Part shown: one piece after another, positions 1 to 5,349 of the stretch
Layout of the letters: each line of letters begins with the position of its first letter
Position numbering within the stretch: the first letter of the stretch is position 1
Assembly: GCA_947457975.1 (NCBI GenBank)
Contig: CANGYC010000113.1
Coordinates: 1-7,551 of the forward strand
Reading direction: 5' to 3'
From: Comamonadaceae bacterium
GTDB taxonomy: Bacteria > Pseudomonadota > Gammaproteobacteria > Burkholderiales > Burkholderiaceae_C
DNA: 7,551 nucleotides
Notes under the pieces: generated by a model
Seen by the model: the letters and a program-made list of their open reading frames with translations, nothing else
Database searches by the model: none
What the model was told of the DNA's origin: nothing
Made by a program: the position numbers and the translations under genes

Positions 1-214
1 CAAGCGCGCCAAGACCGTGACCGTGCTGGTCGAGCGTCGTGTCAAGCACGCGCTCTACGGCAAGATCGTGGCCAAGTCGAGCAAGTACCACGCCCATGAT
101 GAAAAAGGCGAGTACCACCTGGGTGACATCATCGAGATCACGGAGAGCCGTCCCATTTCGAAAACCAAGAACTGGGTCGTCACCAAGCTCGTGCAAAAGG
201 CGGCTGCGGTCTAA
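1..214 (+). CDS. rpsQ: 30S ribosomal protein S17, 5'-truncated by window edge
   Basis: S17 binds 16S rRNA early in assembly of the 30S subunit. The readable frame begins at base 2 and gives about 70 residues ending in a TAA stop. It carries the S17 core: [18 protein letters not shown] near the visible start, then the [19 protein letters not shown] segment, then [11 protein letters not shown], and a basic C-terminus ending in KAAAV. The family is about 85-90 residues long, so roughly the first 20 are off the left edge. The GTG at 17 is an internal valine and not a start, because the reading frame is open to the edge with S17-like residues. In E. coli rpsQ is followed directly by rplN of the spc operon. 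Here it is followed by a strong terminator and an unrelated gene, so it is the last gene of its transcript. Identity is close to certain. Confidence 0.97.
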   Translation, partial: KRAKTVTVLVERRVKHALYGKIVAKSSKYHAHDEKGEYHLGDIIEITESRPISKTKNWVVTKLVQKAAAV

Positions 215-241
215 GACCCTGGCCTATGCCTGCGCGAACAG

Positions 242-269
242 CGGCCCACTTCGGTGGGCCGTTTTTTTT
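242..269 (+). terminator. Rho-independent terminator after rpsQ
   Basis: A perfect 8-bp stem (CGGCCCAC at 242-249 with GTGGGCCG at 254-261) closes an exceptionally stable TTCG tetraloop. Eight consecutive T residues (262-269) follow. It starts 27 bases after the rpsQ stop and is the transcription end of the ribosomal operon. The opposite strand lacks a matching U-tract, so it appears one-directional. Confidence 0.95.
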
Positions 270-394
270 CGTGGGTGTGGATGCGGGGCCATGCCCTGCA
301 GGATTGCGCCTGCTGGTAGACAATCCGGCCCTCTGGCAGCCGGGGAGGCTCTCCTTCTGCCGCCTGTCCCAATGTCAACAACAAGGAGCAAGAC

Positions 395-901
395 ATGATC
401 AAAGTGGGTGACACCCTCCCGGCCGTGACGCTGATGGAGTACTCGGAAGTCGAAGGCAATGGTTGCAGCATCGGCCCTAACGCCGTGGATGTGGCCAAGG
501 CCACTGCCGGCAAGACCATCGCCCTGTTCGCCCTGCCCGGCGCCTTCACACCCACCTGCTCGGCCAAGCACGTGCCTGGCTATGTGGAAAAAGCCGCCGA
601 ACTCAAGGCTGCCGGTGTTGACGAAATCTGGTGCGTGAGCGTCAACGATGCCTTCGTGATGGGCGCCTGGGCGCGTGACCAGAAGACCGATGGCAAGGTG
701 CGCATGCTCGGTGACGGCAGCGCCGACTTCAGCCGAGCCGTGGGCCTGACCCTGGACCTGACGGCCCGTGGTATGGGCTTGCGCAGCAACCGCTATTCCA
801 TGCTGGTCAAGGACGGCAAAGTGGCTGCACTCAACGTGGAAGGCCCAGGCAAGTTCGAGGTGAGCGACGCCGCCACGATGCTGGCCCAGGCCAAGGGCTG
901 A
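395..901 (+). CDS. Type II (Prx5-like) thiol peroxiredoxin
   Basis: A cytoplasmic thiol peroxidase that reduces H2O2 and alkyl hydroperoxides, using glutaredoxin/GSH or thioredoxin as reductant in this family. It has 168 residues, the normal length for a stand-alone redoxin-domain protein. The active-site loop PGAFTPTC places the peroxidatic cysteine at C55, with the T and P of the PxxxT-C motif intact. A second cysteine, C80 (EIWCVSVND), lies 25 residues later, the same spacing as the two cysteines of plant type II peroxiredoxins. R133 in RSNRYS is the expected active-site arginine. C24 is extra. The start is well supported: AAGGAG at 383-388 lies six bases before the ATG, and no signal peptide is seen. 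It is monocistronic, with rpsQ's terminator upstream and its own terminator downstream. A GACAAT at 319-324 might be a -10 element but has no good -35. There is no C-terminal glutaredoxin domain, unlike some fused bacterial relatives. Confidence 0.93.
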   Translation: MIKVGDTLPAVTLMEYSEVEGNGCSIGPNAVDVAKATAGKTIALFALPGAFTPTCSAKHVPGYVEKAAELKAAGVDEIWCVSVNDAFVMGAWARDQKTDGKVRMLGDGSADFSRAVGLTLDLTARGMGLRSNRYSMLVKDGKVAALNVEGPGKFEVSDAATMLAQAKG

Positions 902-927
902 GCTTCTGCTTCGAATGAGTTCGAATG

Positions 928-956
928 AAAAAGCCACCGCATGCGGTGGCTTTTTT
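928..956. terminator. Bidirectional palindromic terminator between convergent genes
   Basis: The 18-base sequence from 933 to 950 (GCCACCGCATGCGGTGGC) is its own reverse complement. It gives a 7-bp stem with a CATG loop. It is flanked by AAAAA (928-932) on the left and TTTTTT (951-956) on the right, so both strands read hairpin plus U-tract. It sits 26 bases after the peroxiredoxin stop and about 35 bases after the convergent acetyltransferase stop, so it can serve both transcripts. Confidence 0.92.
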
Positions 957-991
957 CATGGGGGCGCCAGTCACGAGCGCGTGCGATCGTC

Positions 992-1480
992 TTAAAGATC
1001 GACTTTGAGGTAATGCGAGCCCTGCAGAGGGCTGTGGTAGTAGGGCGCAATCTCTTCAAAGCCCAGCTCGGCGTACAAGGCGCGTGCGGCTTCCATGTCG
1101 TCCAGGGTGTCGAGCAGCACGCAGTGGTAGCCCTCGGTGCGTGCCGCATCGAGCGTGGCCTCGGCCAGCTGCCGGCCCAGGCCAAAGCGCCTGAAGGGCT
1201 TGCGCACATACAGGCGCTTCATCTCGGCGGCGTTGGGGTAATCGGTGGTGTCCAGTCGCCGCAGGGCGCAGCAGCCGGCCAGAGCGCCGTCGACCAGGGC
1301 TAGCAAGAGCCGGCCGCGGGGGGGCGCGTAGTCGCCCGGCAGGCCGATCAGTTCGTGCTCGAAGCCCTGGAAATCCAGGGCCACGCCGAGCTGGGCGGCG
1401 TATTCCAGGAACAACTCGCGCACGGCAGGCATTTCCTCCTGGCGCAGAGGCGAAACGAGGGTGATCTGGGGGCGGTCCAA
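992..1480 (-). CDS. GNAT-family N-acetyltransferase
   Basis: A predicted acetyl-CoA-dependent N-acetyltransferase of unknown acceptor. It has 162 residues, a normal single-domain GNAT length. The N-terminal strand and helix (ITLVSP then EEMPAVRELFLEYAAQLG, residues 6-32) match the usual GNAT opening. Motif A is EMKRLYV (86-92) followed by the pyrophosphate-binding loop RRFGLG (97-102). Motif B is the ARALYAELGF region (about 131-140) followed by a tyrosine-rich end. The start is uncertain: the frame has no ATG before the conserved strand, so a TTG at 1478-1480 is taken, with no clear Shine-Dalgarno. The internal ATG at residue 17 follows a GGAGG too closely and would delete the first strand. 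It lies 61 bases downstream of the cytochrome b gene on the same strand and may be co-transcribed. A TACACT at 1506-1511 (minus strand) could be a private -10. Confidence 0.88.
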   Translation of the reverse strand: MDRPQITLVSPLRQEEMPAVRELFLEYAAQLGVALDFQGFEHELIGLPGDYAPPRGRLLLALVDGALAGCCALRRLDTTDYPNAAEMKRLYVRKPFRRFGLGRQLAEATLDAARTEGYHCVLLDTLDDMEAARALYAELGFEEIAPYYHSPLQGSHYLKVDL

Positions 1481-1541
1481 GGCGATGAATGACCAGTGAC
1501 GGGTCAGTGTAGCGTGGCCAAAGATGGGCTGGGCAGCGGCT

Positions 1542-2222
1542 TCAGAAGCCGGCTGGGGCCAGCGAGAACACCCACACGCTCAGCGCCACGCTCAGGCCAA
1601 ACAATAGGGCTGCGACCAGGCGCGATGCACGATCGTCCCGAGAGGCGGGCATGGGCTCGTCCAGGGTTTTGTCGCCGTGGATCATGGCGGGCACGAGCTT
1701 GTGCCCCCTCATGCTGTACCAGGTGATCGCCAGCAGATGCAGCAAGACCAGAGACAGGATCAGCCACTTGCCCCAAAAGCGGTGGTAGCTGGTGGCCGCC
1801 GAGACCGTGGCGTTGGAGACCAGGTGCGACAGCGGGCCTAGCCAGGCAATCTCGTCATCGCTCACGAGGCCAGTGGCCACCTGCGTGGCCAGCACCAGAA
1901 GAAAGCCGAGCACCGCCAGGGCGCCCAGCGGGCTGTGACCGGTGCGCAAGCTCACCCCAGCACGACCCCGCAGGTAGGCCAGCAAGGACCGGGGGCTCAA
2001 GGGCAGCGATGCAAAGCGCGACCAACGTCCGCCCACCAGCCCCCACACCAGCCTGAACGCCAAGAGGGCCAGCACCGCCTGCCCCAGGCGGAAATGCCAG
2101 ATCATGGCAGTCCCACCCACCAGGCCGGTGCCCACGGCGCCGAGCACGCACAGCATCAGGGCCCAGTGGAACAGGCGGGTGGGCAGGTCCCAGACCCGCA
2201 CGCGGTGAAATCCGATATTCAT
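1542..2222 (-). CDS. Cytochrome b561-type / Ni-Fe hydrogenase cytochrome b-like membrane protein
   Basis: A di-haem b-type membrane cytochrome that in this family passes electrons between the quinone pool and a soluble or periplasmic partner. It has 226 residues from the ATG at 2220-2222. GGGAG lies nine bases upstream of that ATG, whereas a TTG three codons earlier would sit directly on the Shine-Dalgarno, so the ATG is preferred. The start VWDLPTRLFHW (H19) is the family signature. Further candidate haem-ligand or conserved histidines are H43 (IWHFRLG), H96 (GHSPLG), H147 (YHRFWGK) and H162 (LLHLLAITWY). Four transmembrane helices hold these motifs, and a fifth lies near the C-terminus (about residues 200-222) after a polar HGDKTLDE loop. 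No hydrogenase genes are nearby. The divergent cytochrome c' gene is the likely partner by context. The exact substrate is unknown. Confidence 0.9.
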   Translation of the reverse strand: MNIGFHRVRVWDLPTRLFHWALMLCVLGAVGTGLVGGTAMIWHFRLGQAVLALLAFRLVWGLVGGRWSRFASLPLSPRSLLAYLRGRAGVSLRTGHSPLGALAVLGFLLVLATQVATGLVSDDEIAWLGPLSHLVSNATVSAATSYHRFWGKWLILSLVLLHLLAITWYSMRGHKLVPAMIHGDKTLDEPMPASRDDRASRLVAALLFGLSVALSVWVFSLAPAGF

Positions 2223-2398
2223 CGACGACAACTCCCAGGTAGCAAGCTCATCCGTGTGCAGGGCCCCGGCCGGTGCCTGACTCCTGCGCTGTGTTTTCAG
2301 CGTCGGCCCCGATGCATGGCGTGGCCCTTAGCACTAGACTTCAGGGCACGGTAACCGGCGTCCCGTCGAGCCGTTCGATCGACATTCAAGGAACACCC

Positions 2399-2857
2399 AT
2401 GAAGAAGATTCTCGCCCACCTGGCGCTGGCCGGCAGCATGGCCGCGCTGGCCCTCCCCGCAGCCGCTCAGTTTGCCAAGCCTGAAGATGCCGTGAAATAC
2501 CGCCAGAGTGCCTTGAGCGTGATGGCCGCCCACAACGGCCGCATCGGTGCCATGGTCAACGGCCGTGTGCCCTTTGACGCCAAGGTGGCGGCTGAGAATG
2601 CCGAGCTGGTGGCCACCCTGGCCAAGCTGCCCTGGGCAGCGTTTGGTCCTGGCACCGACAAGGTGGGTAACACCAAGGCCAAGCCGGAGATCTGGACCGA
2701 GCAGGCCAAGTTCAAGGAAGCCGCTGACAAACTGGTGGCTGAAAGCGCCAAGCTCTCGGCCGCGGCCAAGACCGGCAACCTCGACGCTATCAAGACGGCT
2801 TTTGCCGCCAATGCGGCCACCTGCAAGGCTTGCCACGACGCTTACCGCGCGCAGTAA
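2399..2857 (+). CDS. cycP: Cytochrome c' (class II c-type cytochrome), periplasmic
   Basis: A four-helix-bundle haem protein with a five-coordinate haem that binds NO and CO. In other bacteria it contributes to NO tolerance. It has 152 residues. The N-terminal 23 residues form a signal peptide (MKK, hydrophobic stretch, then PAAA before Q24). The mature start QFAKPEDAVKYRQSAL closely matches, from memory, Alcaligenes xylosoxidans cytochrome c'. The C-terminal haem site is CKACHDAYR, with C142 and C145 for haem attachment and H146 as proximal ligand. Mature L16, the distal residue that controls ligand access in the Alcaligenes protein, and the arginine after the haem motif (R150) are both kept. 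The ATG at 2399 is chosen because AAGGA (2388-2392) precedes it by six bases and the signal peptide begins there; the frame is open further upstream but has no such signals. It is divergent from the cytochrome b gene across 176 bases. TAGACT at 2335-2340 is a weak -10 candidate. Confidence 0.96.
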   Translation: MKKILAHLALAGSMAALALPAAAQFAKPEDAVKYRQSALSVMAAHNGRIGAMVNGRVPFDAKVAAENAELVATLAKLPWAAFGPGTDKVGNTKAKPEIWTEQAKFKEAADKLVAESAKLSAAAKTGNLDAIKTAFAANAATCKACHDAYRAQ

Positions 2858-2877
2858 GCCCTGCAGCGCACCAGTCA

Positions 2878-2910
2878 CAAGGCCCGGCATCGCCAGATGA
2901 CCGGGCCTTG
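2878..2910. terminator. Hairpin between convergent genes, likely terminator without U-tract
   Basis: CAAGGCCCGG (2878-2887) pairs perfectly with CCGGGCCTTG (2901-2910). The loop can pair further (CATC at 2888-2891 with GATG at 2896-2899, leaving a one-base bulge). It lies 20 bases after the cytochrome c' stop and about 19 bases beyond the stop of the convergent thioredoxin-like gene. No T-run follows on either strand, so it may act as a weak terminator or mRNA 3'-end stabiliser instead of a canonical intrinsic terminator. Confidence 0.65.
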
Positions 2911-2929
2911 TGCTTGAGGGGTGAGTACG

Positions 2930-3439
2930 TCAGCTCTCGGCCAGCAGCTTGTCGATCAGCTGGTGCAGGGCGGCGAAGTCCGGCTCGCCCACGTACTGCT
3001 TGACGATTTCGCCTCGCTTGTTCACCAGGAACGTGGTCGGCGTGAGCTTGACCTCGCCCCAGGCCTTGGCCACGGCCCCTGTGTTGTCAATCGCCACCTT
3101 GAAGGGCAGCTGGCGGCTGTTCTTGAAATTCACCACGTAGGCCGGCGGGTCGTAGCTCATGGCCACGGCCAGCGTTTCATAGCCTCGGGCCTGGAACTTC
3201 TGGTGCGTCTCCACCAGCTTAGGCATCTCTGCCACGCAGCTGATGCAGCTGGTGGCCCAGAAATTGACCAGCACCACCTTGCCCTTGAGCTCGCTGGTTC
3301 GGGTGCTGCTGCCATCGAGCAGCACGAAGGTGGACTCGGGGGCGGCCTGCTTGGTGGAGCAGCCGGCCAGGGCCGCAGCCAGCCCCAGCAGGAACAGCAT
3401 CAGGGCGCGACGGCCGAAGAAGGCGGGCAGGTAGGACAT
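2930..3439 (-). CDS. TlpA/ResA-like thioredoxin-fold lipoprotein
   Basis: A membrane-anchored, periplasm-facing thiol-disulfide oxidoreductase of the AhpC-TSA/TlpA family. It has 169 residues. The N-terminus has a basic RR pair, a hydrophobic stretch and a lipobox LAGC with C27 as the lipidated cysteine. The thioredoxin fold follows from about residue 36. The active site is WATSCISC (C65, C68), and the cis-proline is P134 in KLTPTTFLV. The 20-odd residue insertion between the CxxC helix and the next strands is typical of TlpA/ResA proteins. Relatives reduce apocytochromes or copper-chaperone cysteines, but no ccm or cox gene is adjacent, so the client is unknown. The CISC dipeptide differs from the more usual CxPC. 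The ATG at 3437-3439 gives a proper lipoprotein signal, but I see no Shine-Dalgarno before it. It is divergent from the unknown lipoprotein and convergent with cytochrome c'. Confidence 0.92.
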   Translation of the reverse strand: MSYLPAFFGRRALMLFLLGLAAALAGCSTKQAAPESTFVLLDGSSTRTSELKGKVVLVNFWATSCISCVAEMPKLVETHQKFQARGYETLAVAMSYDPPAYVVNFKNSRQLPFKVAIDNTGAVAKAWGEVKLTPTTFLVNKRGEIVKQYVGEPDFAALHQLIDKLLAES

Positions 3440-3445
3440 GGCGCA

Positions 3446-3451
3446 AGTGTA
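3446..3451 (-). promoter_or_regulatory. Possible -10 element of the TlpA-like gene (leaderless candidate)
   Basis: On the minus strand TACACT (four of six matches to TATAAT) ends six bases before the ATG at 3439. That would place the transcription start at or very near the start codon. The -35 region is poor (TGGTCT at 17-base spacing). Support comes only from position and the absence of a Shine-Dalgarno. Confidence 0.25.
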
Positions 3452-3476
3452 GTGAGGTGACGCAGCTTAGACCATG

Positions 3477-3512
3477 CCGGGCGGCCCGTCCCTGCCGCGA
3501 CCGGCCGCCCGG
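3477..3512. repeat. Perfect 10-bp inverted repeat in divergent intergenic region
   Basis: CCGGGCGGCC (3477-3486) and GGCCGCCCGG (3503-3512) are exact reverse complements separated by 16 bases. The repeat sits between two divergent lipoprotein genes, 38 bases from one start codon and 24 bases from the other. There is no T-run, so it is not an intrinsic terminator. It could be an operator for a dimeric regulator or a cruciform/hairpin. In sequence this GC-rich, a chance origin cannot be excluded. Confidence 0.45.
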
Positions 3513-3523
3513 TGGAATCCCTG

Positions 3524-3529
3524 TAAAGT
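3524..3529 (+). promoter_or_regulatory. Possible -10 element of the lipoprotein-MFS-PTS run
   Basis: TAAAGT, preceded directly by TG (3522-3523), has four of six matches to TATAAT and ends six bases before the GTG at 3536, so the transcript could begin at that GTG. No convincing -35 is present. It is one of the few AT-leaning hexamers in the GC-rich intergenic stretch. Evidence is positional only. Confidence 0.25.
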
Positions 3530-3535
3530 CCTCTC

Positions 3536-4093
3536 GTGGTATTTCACCCTGTCTTTCTTTTGCGCGGCTGCCGAGCTGCCCAGCCCACCGTGCTGGCCCT
3601 TTTTCTGGTCCTGCTGCTGGCTGCGTGCAGTCCGGGCCTGAACTGGCGCCAGGTGCGGCCGGAGACCGCCAGCCTCAGCCTGCTGCTGCCCTGCAAACCC
3701 GACCGGGCCCAGAAGCTCGTGCCCCTGGGGGGGCGCAGCACCACGCTGGCCATGATGGGTTGCGAAGCCGAAGGCGCCACCTTTGCGCTGGCCGTGGCCG
3801 ACATCGGTGACGCTGCCCAGGCCAAGCAGGTGCTGGCGCAATGGCAGGCCCTGACCCTGTCGAACATGCGGGCCGGCGCCCCTGTCCAGCAGCCGGCCAA
3901 GGTGCGCGGCGCCGCCGACGAGCCGCCGCCGGTGCGCGTGAGCGCCCAAGGCCAGCTGGCCGATGGCCGCAGCGTGCAGGGCCAGGCGCTTTACTTCTCT
4001 CGCGGCTCCCAGCTCTTTCAGGCGGTCATCTACGCGCCCCGCATCACGCCCGAGGCCGCCGATACCTTTTTCGGCAGTCTGCAGTTCGAATGA
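3536..4093 (+). CDS. Uncharacterised lipoprotein, first gene of the MFS-PTS run
   Basis: I do not recognise a named family. The protein has up to 185 residues from a GTG at 3536. A hydrophobic segment (VLALFLVLLLAAC) ends in a lipobox with C31 as the lipidated cysteine, so it is probably anchored in the membrane facing the periplasm. Residue 32 is S, not D, which favours outer-membrane sorting if the E. coli rule applies. The mature part has two further cysteines (C53 in LLPCKPDR, C76 in MMGCEAEG) that could form a disulfide. Next come an alanine-rich helix (AAQAKQVLAQWQALTLSNM), a proline-rich stretch with EPPPVRV, and a C-terminal part (YFSRGSQLFQAVIYAP...TFFGSLQFE) resembling a small beta-sheet domain. 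The start is uncertain: no Shine-Dalgarno is seen, and TTG at 3560 would also leave a usable signal. The stop overlaps the next start by ATGA, implying translational coupling to the MFS gene. Confidence 0.8.
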   Translation: MVFHPVFLLRGCRAAQPTVLALFLVLLLAACSPGLNWRQVRPETASLSLLLPCKPDRAQKLVPLGGRSTTLAMMGCEAEGATFALAVADIGDAAQAKQVLAQWQALTLSNMRAGAPVQQPAKVRGAADEPPPVRVSAQGQLADGRSVQGQALYFSRGSQLFQAVIYAPRITPEAADTFFGSLQFE

Positions 4094-5349
4094 GCGGCGT
4101 CTCTACCGATTCACCCCGTGCCGCGGCCGGCCAGGGCCTGCTGTCCGGGCGGGCCGCCGTCTTCGTGTTCCTGGCCTTTGCGCTGGGCTACTTCAGCTCG
4201 GCCTTGGTCAGGTCGGTCACCGCCACGCTCTCGCCCGTGCTGACCACCGAATTCCAGCTGCAAGCCGGTGAACTGGGGCTCTTGGCCGGCGGCTTTTTCC
4301 TGGGCTTTGCCAGCACCCAGCTGCCCCTGGGCAGCTGGCTGGACCGCTTTGGCCCTAAGCGCGTGGTGCTGAGCTTCATGGCCGTGGCGGTGCTGGCCTG
4401 CCTGGCTTTTTCCTGGGCCACCAGCTTCACGGGCCTGCTGATCGCGCGCGTGCTGGTGGGCATGGGTCTGTCGGCCGGCCTGATGGCGCCGCTGACGGGC
4501 TTTCGGCGCTGGTACGAGCCTGGCCAGATGCTGCGGGCCAATTCCTGGATGCTCATGGTCGGCTCCATGGGCATGGTGGCCTCCACGCTGCCGGTGCAGT
4601 GGCTCATCCCCCTGCTGGGCTGGCGTCCGCTGTTCTGGATCATGGCTGCGATGATCCTGTTGTCCATGGCGCTCATCCTGCGCTGGGTGCCGGCCTGGCC
4701 CGCCGCGCCGGCCCCTGGGGCCGAGCCGCACGGCGGCTATGGGCCCATCCTGCGCAGCCGCGCCTTTCGGCGTCTGGTGCCAATGGCGCTGTTCAACTAT
4801 GGCGGCATGGTGGGCCTGCAGACGCTCTGGGCCGGCCCCTGGTTGACGCGGGTGACGGGCCTGAGCCCGGCCGAGGCGGCCCAGGGCCTCTTTTTCCTGA
4901 ACCTGGCCATGCTGCTGGCTTTTTGGACATGGGGCTTGTGCACGCCGGCCTTGATGCGCCGGGGCTGGCATGTGGACCGGCTGATGCGCTGGTGCATGCC
5001 GCTGAGCCTGGCGCTACTGATTTTTAACATCGCCCAGGGCGCGCAGACCGGTTGGGTCGGCTGGGCCGCGTTTTGCGTGCTGTCATCCGTGATGGCCCTG
5101 GCCCAGCCAGCCCTGGGCATGAAGTTTCCTGCCTCGCAGGCCGGCCGCGCCCTGTCGGCCTACAACCTCGTGGTGTTCCTGGGTATCTTCCTCATGCAGT
5201 GGGGGGTGGGCCTGCTGATCGATCTGGCGCGGTCCTGGGGCTGGAGCGAGGTGGCGAGCTTCCAGGCCGCCTTCTGCGTCTACCTGCTCGGTTGCCTGGC
5301 TGGCTACGCCTACTTTGTGCTGAGCAGGGAAGATAATCCCAGCCCATGA
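4090..5349 (+). CDS. MFS transporter (12-TM major facilitator)
   Basis: An inner-membrane secondary transporter of unknown substrate. It has 419 residues. The N-terminus is cytoplasmic (about 20 residues), followed by a hydrophobic pattern consistent with 12 helices in two halves, with a polar central loop near residues 198-222 (PAWPAAPAPGAEPHGGYGP). The MFS motif A between helices 2 and 3 is present as GSWLDRFGPKR (81-91), with the key D85 and R86. LIARVLVGMGLSAGL is the usual helix-4 arginine and glycine region. The C-terminal half begins with the FRRLVPMALFNYGG segment. The start at 4090 overlaps the lipoprotein stop (ATGA), and its stop overlaps the EIIA start in the same way, so all three are probably made from one message. 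The frame is open upstream into the lipoprotein gene, but that extension reads as overlap shadow. General resemblance is to sugar-phosphate/organic-anion permeases, too weak to name a substrate. Confidence 0.92.
   Translation: MSGVSTDSPRAAAGQGLLSGRAAVFVFLAFALGYFSSALVRSVTATLSPVLTTEFQLQAGELGLLAGGFFLGFASTQLPLGSWLDRFGPKRVVLSFMAVAVLACLAFSWATSFTGLLIARVLVGMGLSAGLMAPLTGFRRWYEPGQMLRANSWMLMVGSMGMVASTLPVQWLIPLLGWRPLFWIMAAMILLSMALILRWVPAWPAAPAPGAEPHGGYGPILRSRAFRRLVPMALFNYGGMVGLQTLWAGPWLTRVTGLSPAEAAQGLFFLNLAMLLAFWTWGLCTPALMRRGWHVDRLMRWCMPLSLALLIFNIAQGAQTGWVGWAAFCVLSSVMALAQPALGMKFPASQAGRALSAYNLVVFLGIFLMQWGVGLLIDLARSWGWSEVASFQAAFCVYLLGCLAGYAYFVLSREDNPSP

Noticed and set aside
296..324. Possible sigma-70 promoter for the peroxiredoxin (GACAAT at 319-324)
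   Set aside because: No -35 with more than two matches at 16-18 base spacing; too weak to annotate.
910..928. Tandem TTCGAATGA repeat, with a third copy at 4085-4093
   Set aside because: Only nine bases; the third copy is part of coding sequence at the lipoprotein-MFS overlap, and the match is compatible with chance in 7.5 kb.
224..937. Minus-strand open frame (237 codons) opposite the peroxiredoxin
   Set aside because: It would run through the rpsQ terminator and the peroxiredoxin gene; composition is a codon-bias shadow.
1542..2222. Assignment as a hydrogenase cytochrome b subunit (hyaC/hupC)
   Set aside because: The family match is shared with cytochrome b561 proteins and no hydrogenase structural or maturation gene is present; the cytochrome c' neighbour fits better.
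2223..2231. TTG start three codons upstream of the cytochrome b ATG
   Set aside because: The Shine-Dalgarno GGGAG directly abuts that TTG, leaving no spacing; the ATG at 2222 has nine bases.
2273..2398. 42-codon N-terminal extension of cytochrome c'
   Set aside because: The ATG at 2399 has a good Shine-Dalgarno and begins a clean signal peptide; the extension has neither and would bury the signal peptide.
4111..4971. Minus-strand open frame (286 codons) opposite the MFS gene
   Set aside because: Low-complexity Gln/Gly/Arg/His composition typical of the antisense of a hydrophobic protein; no start signal or domain.
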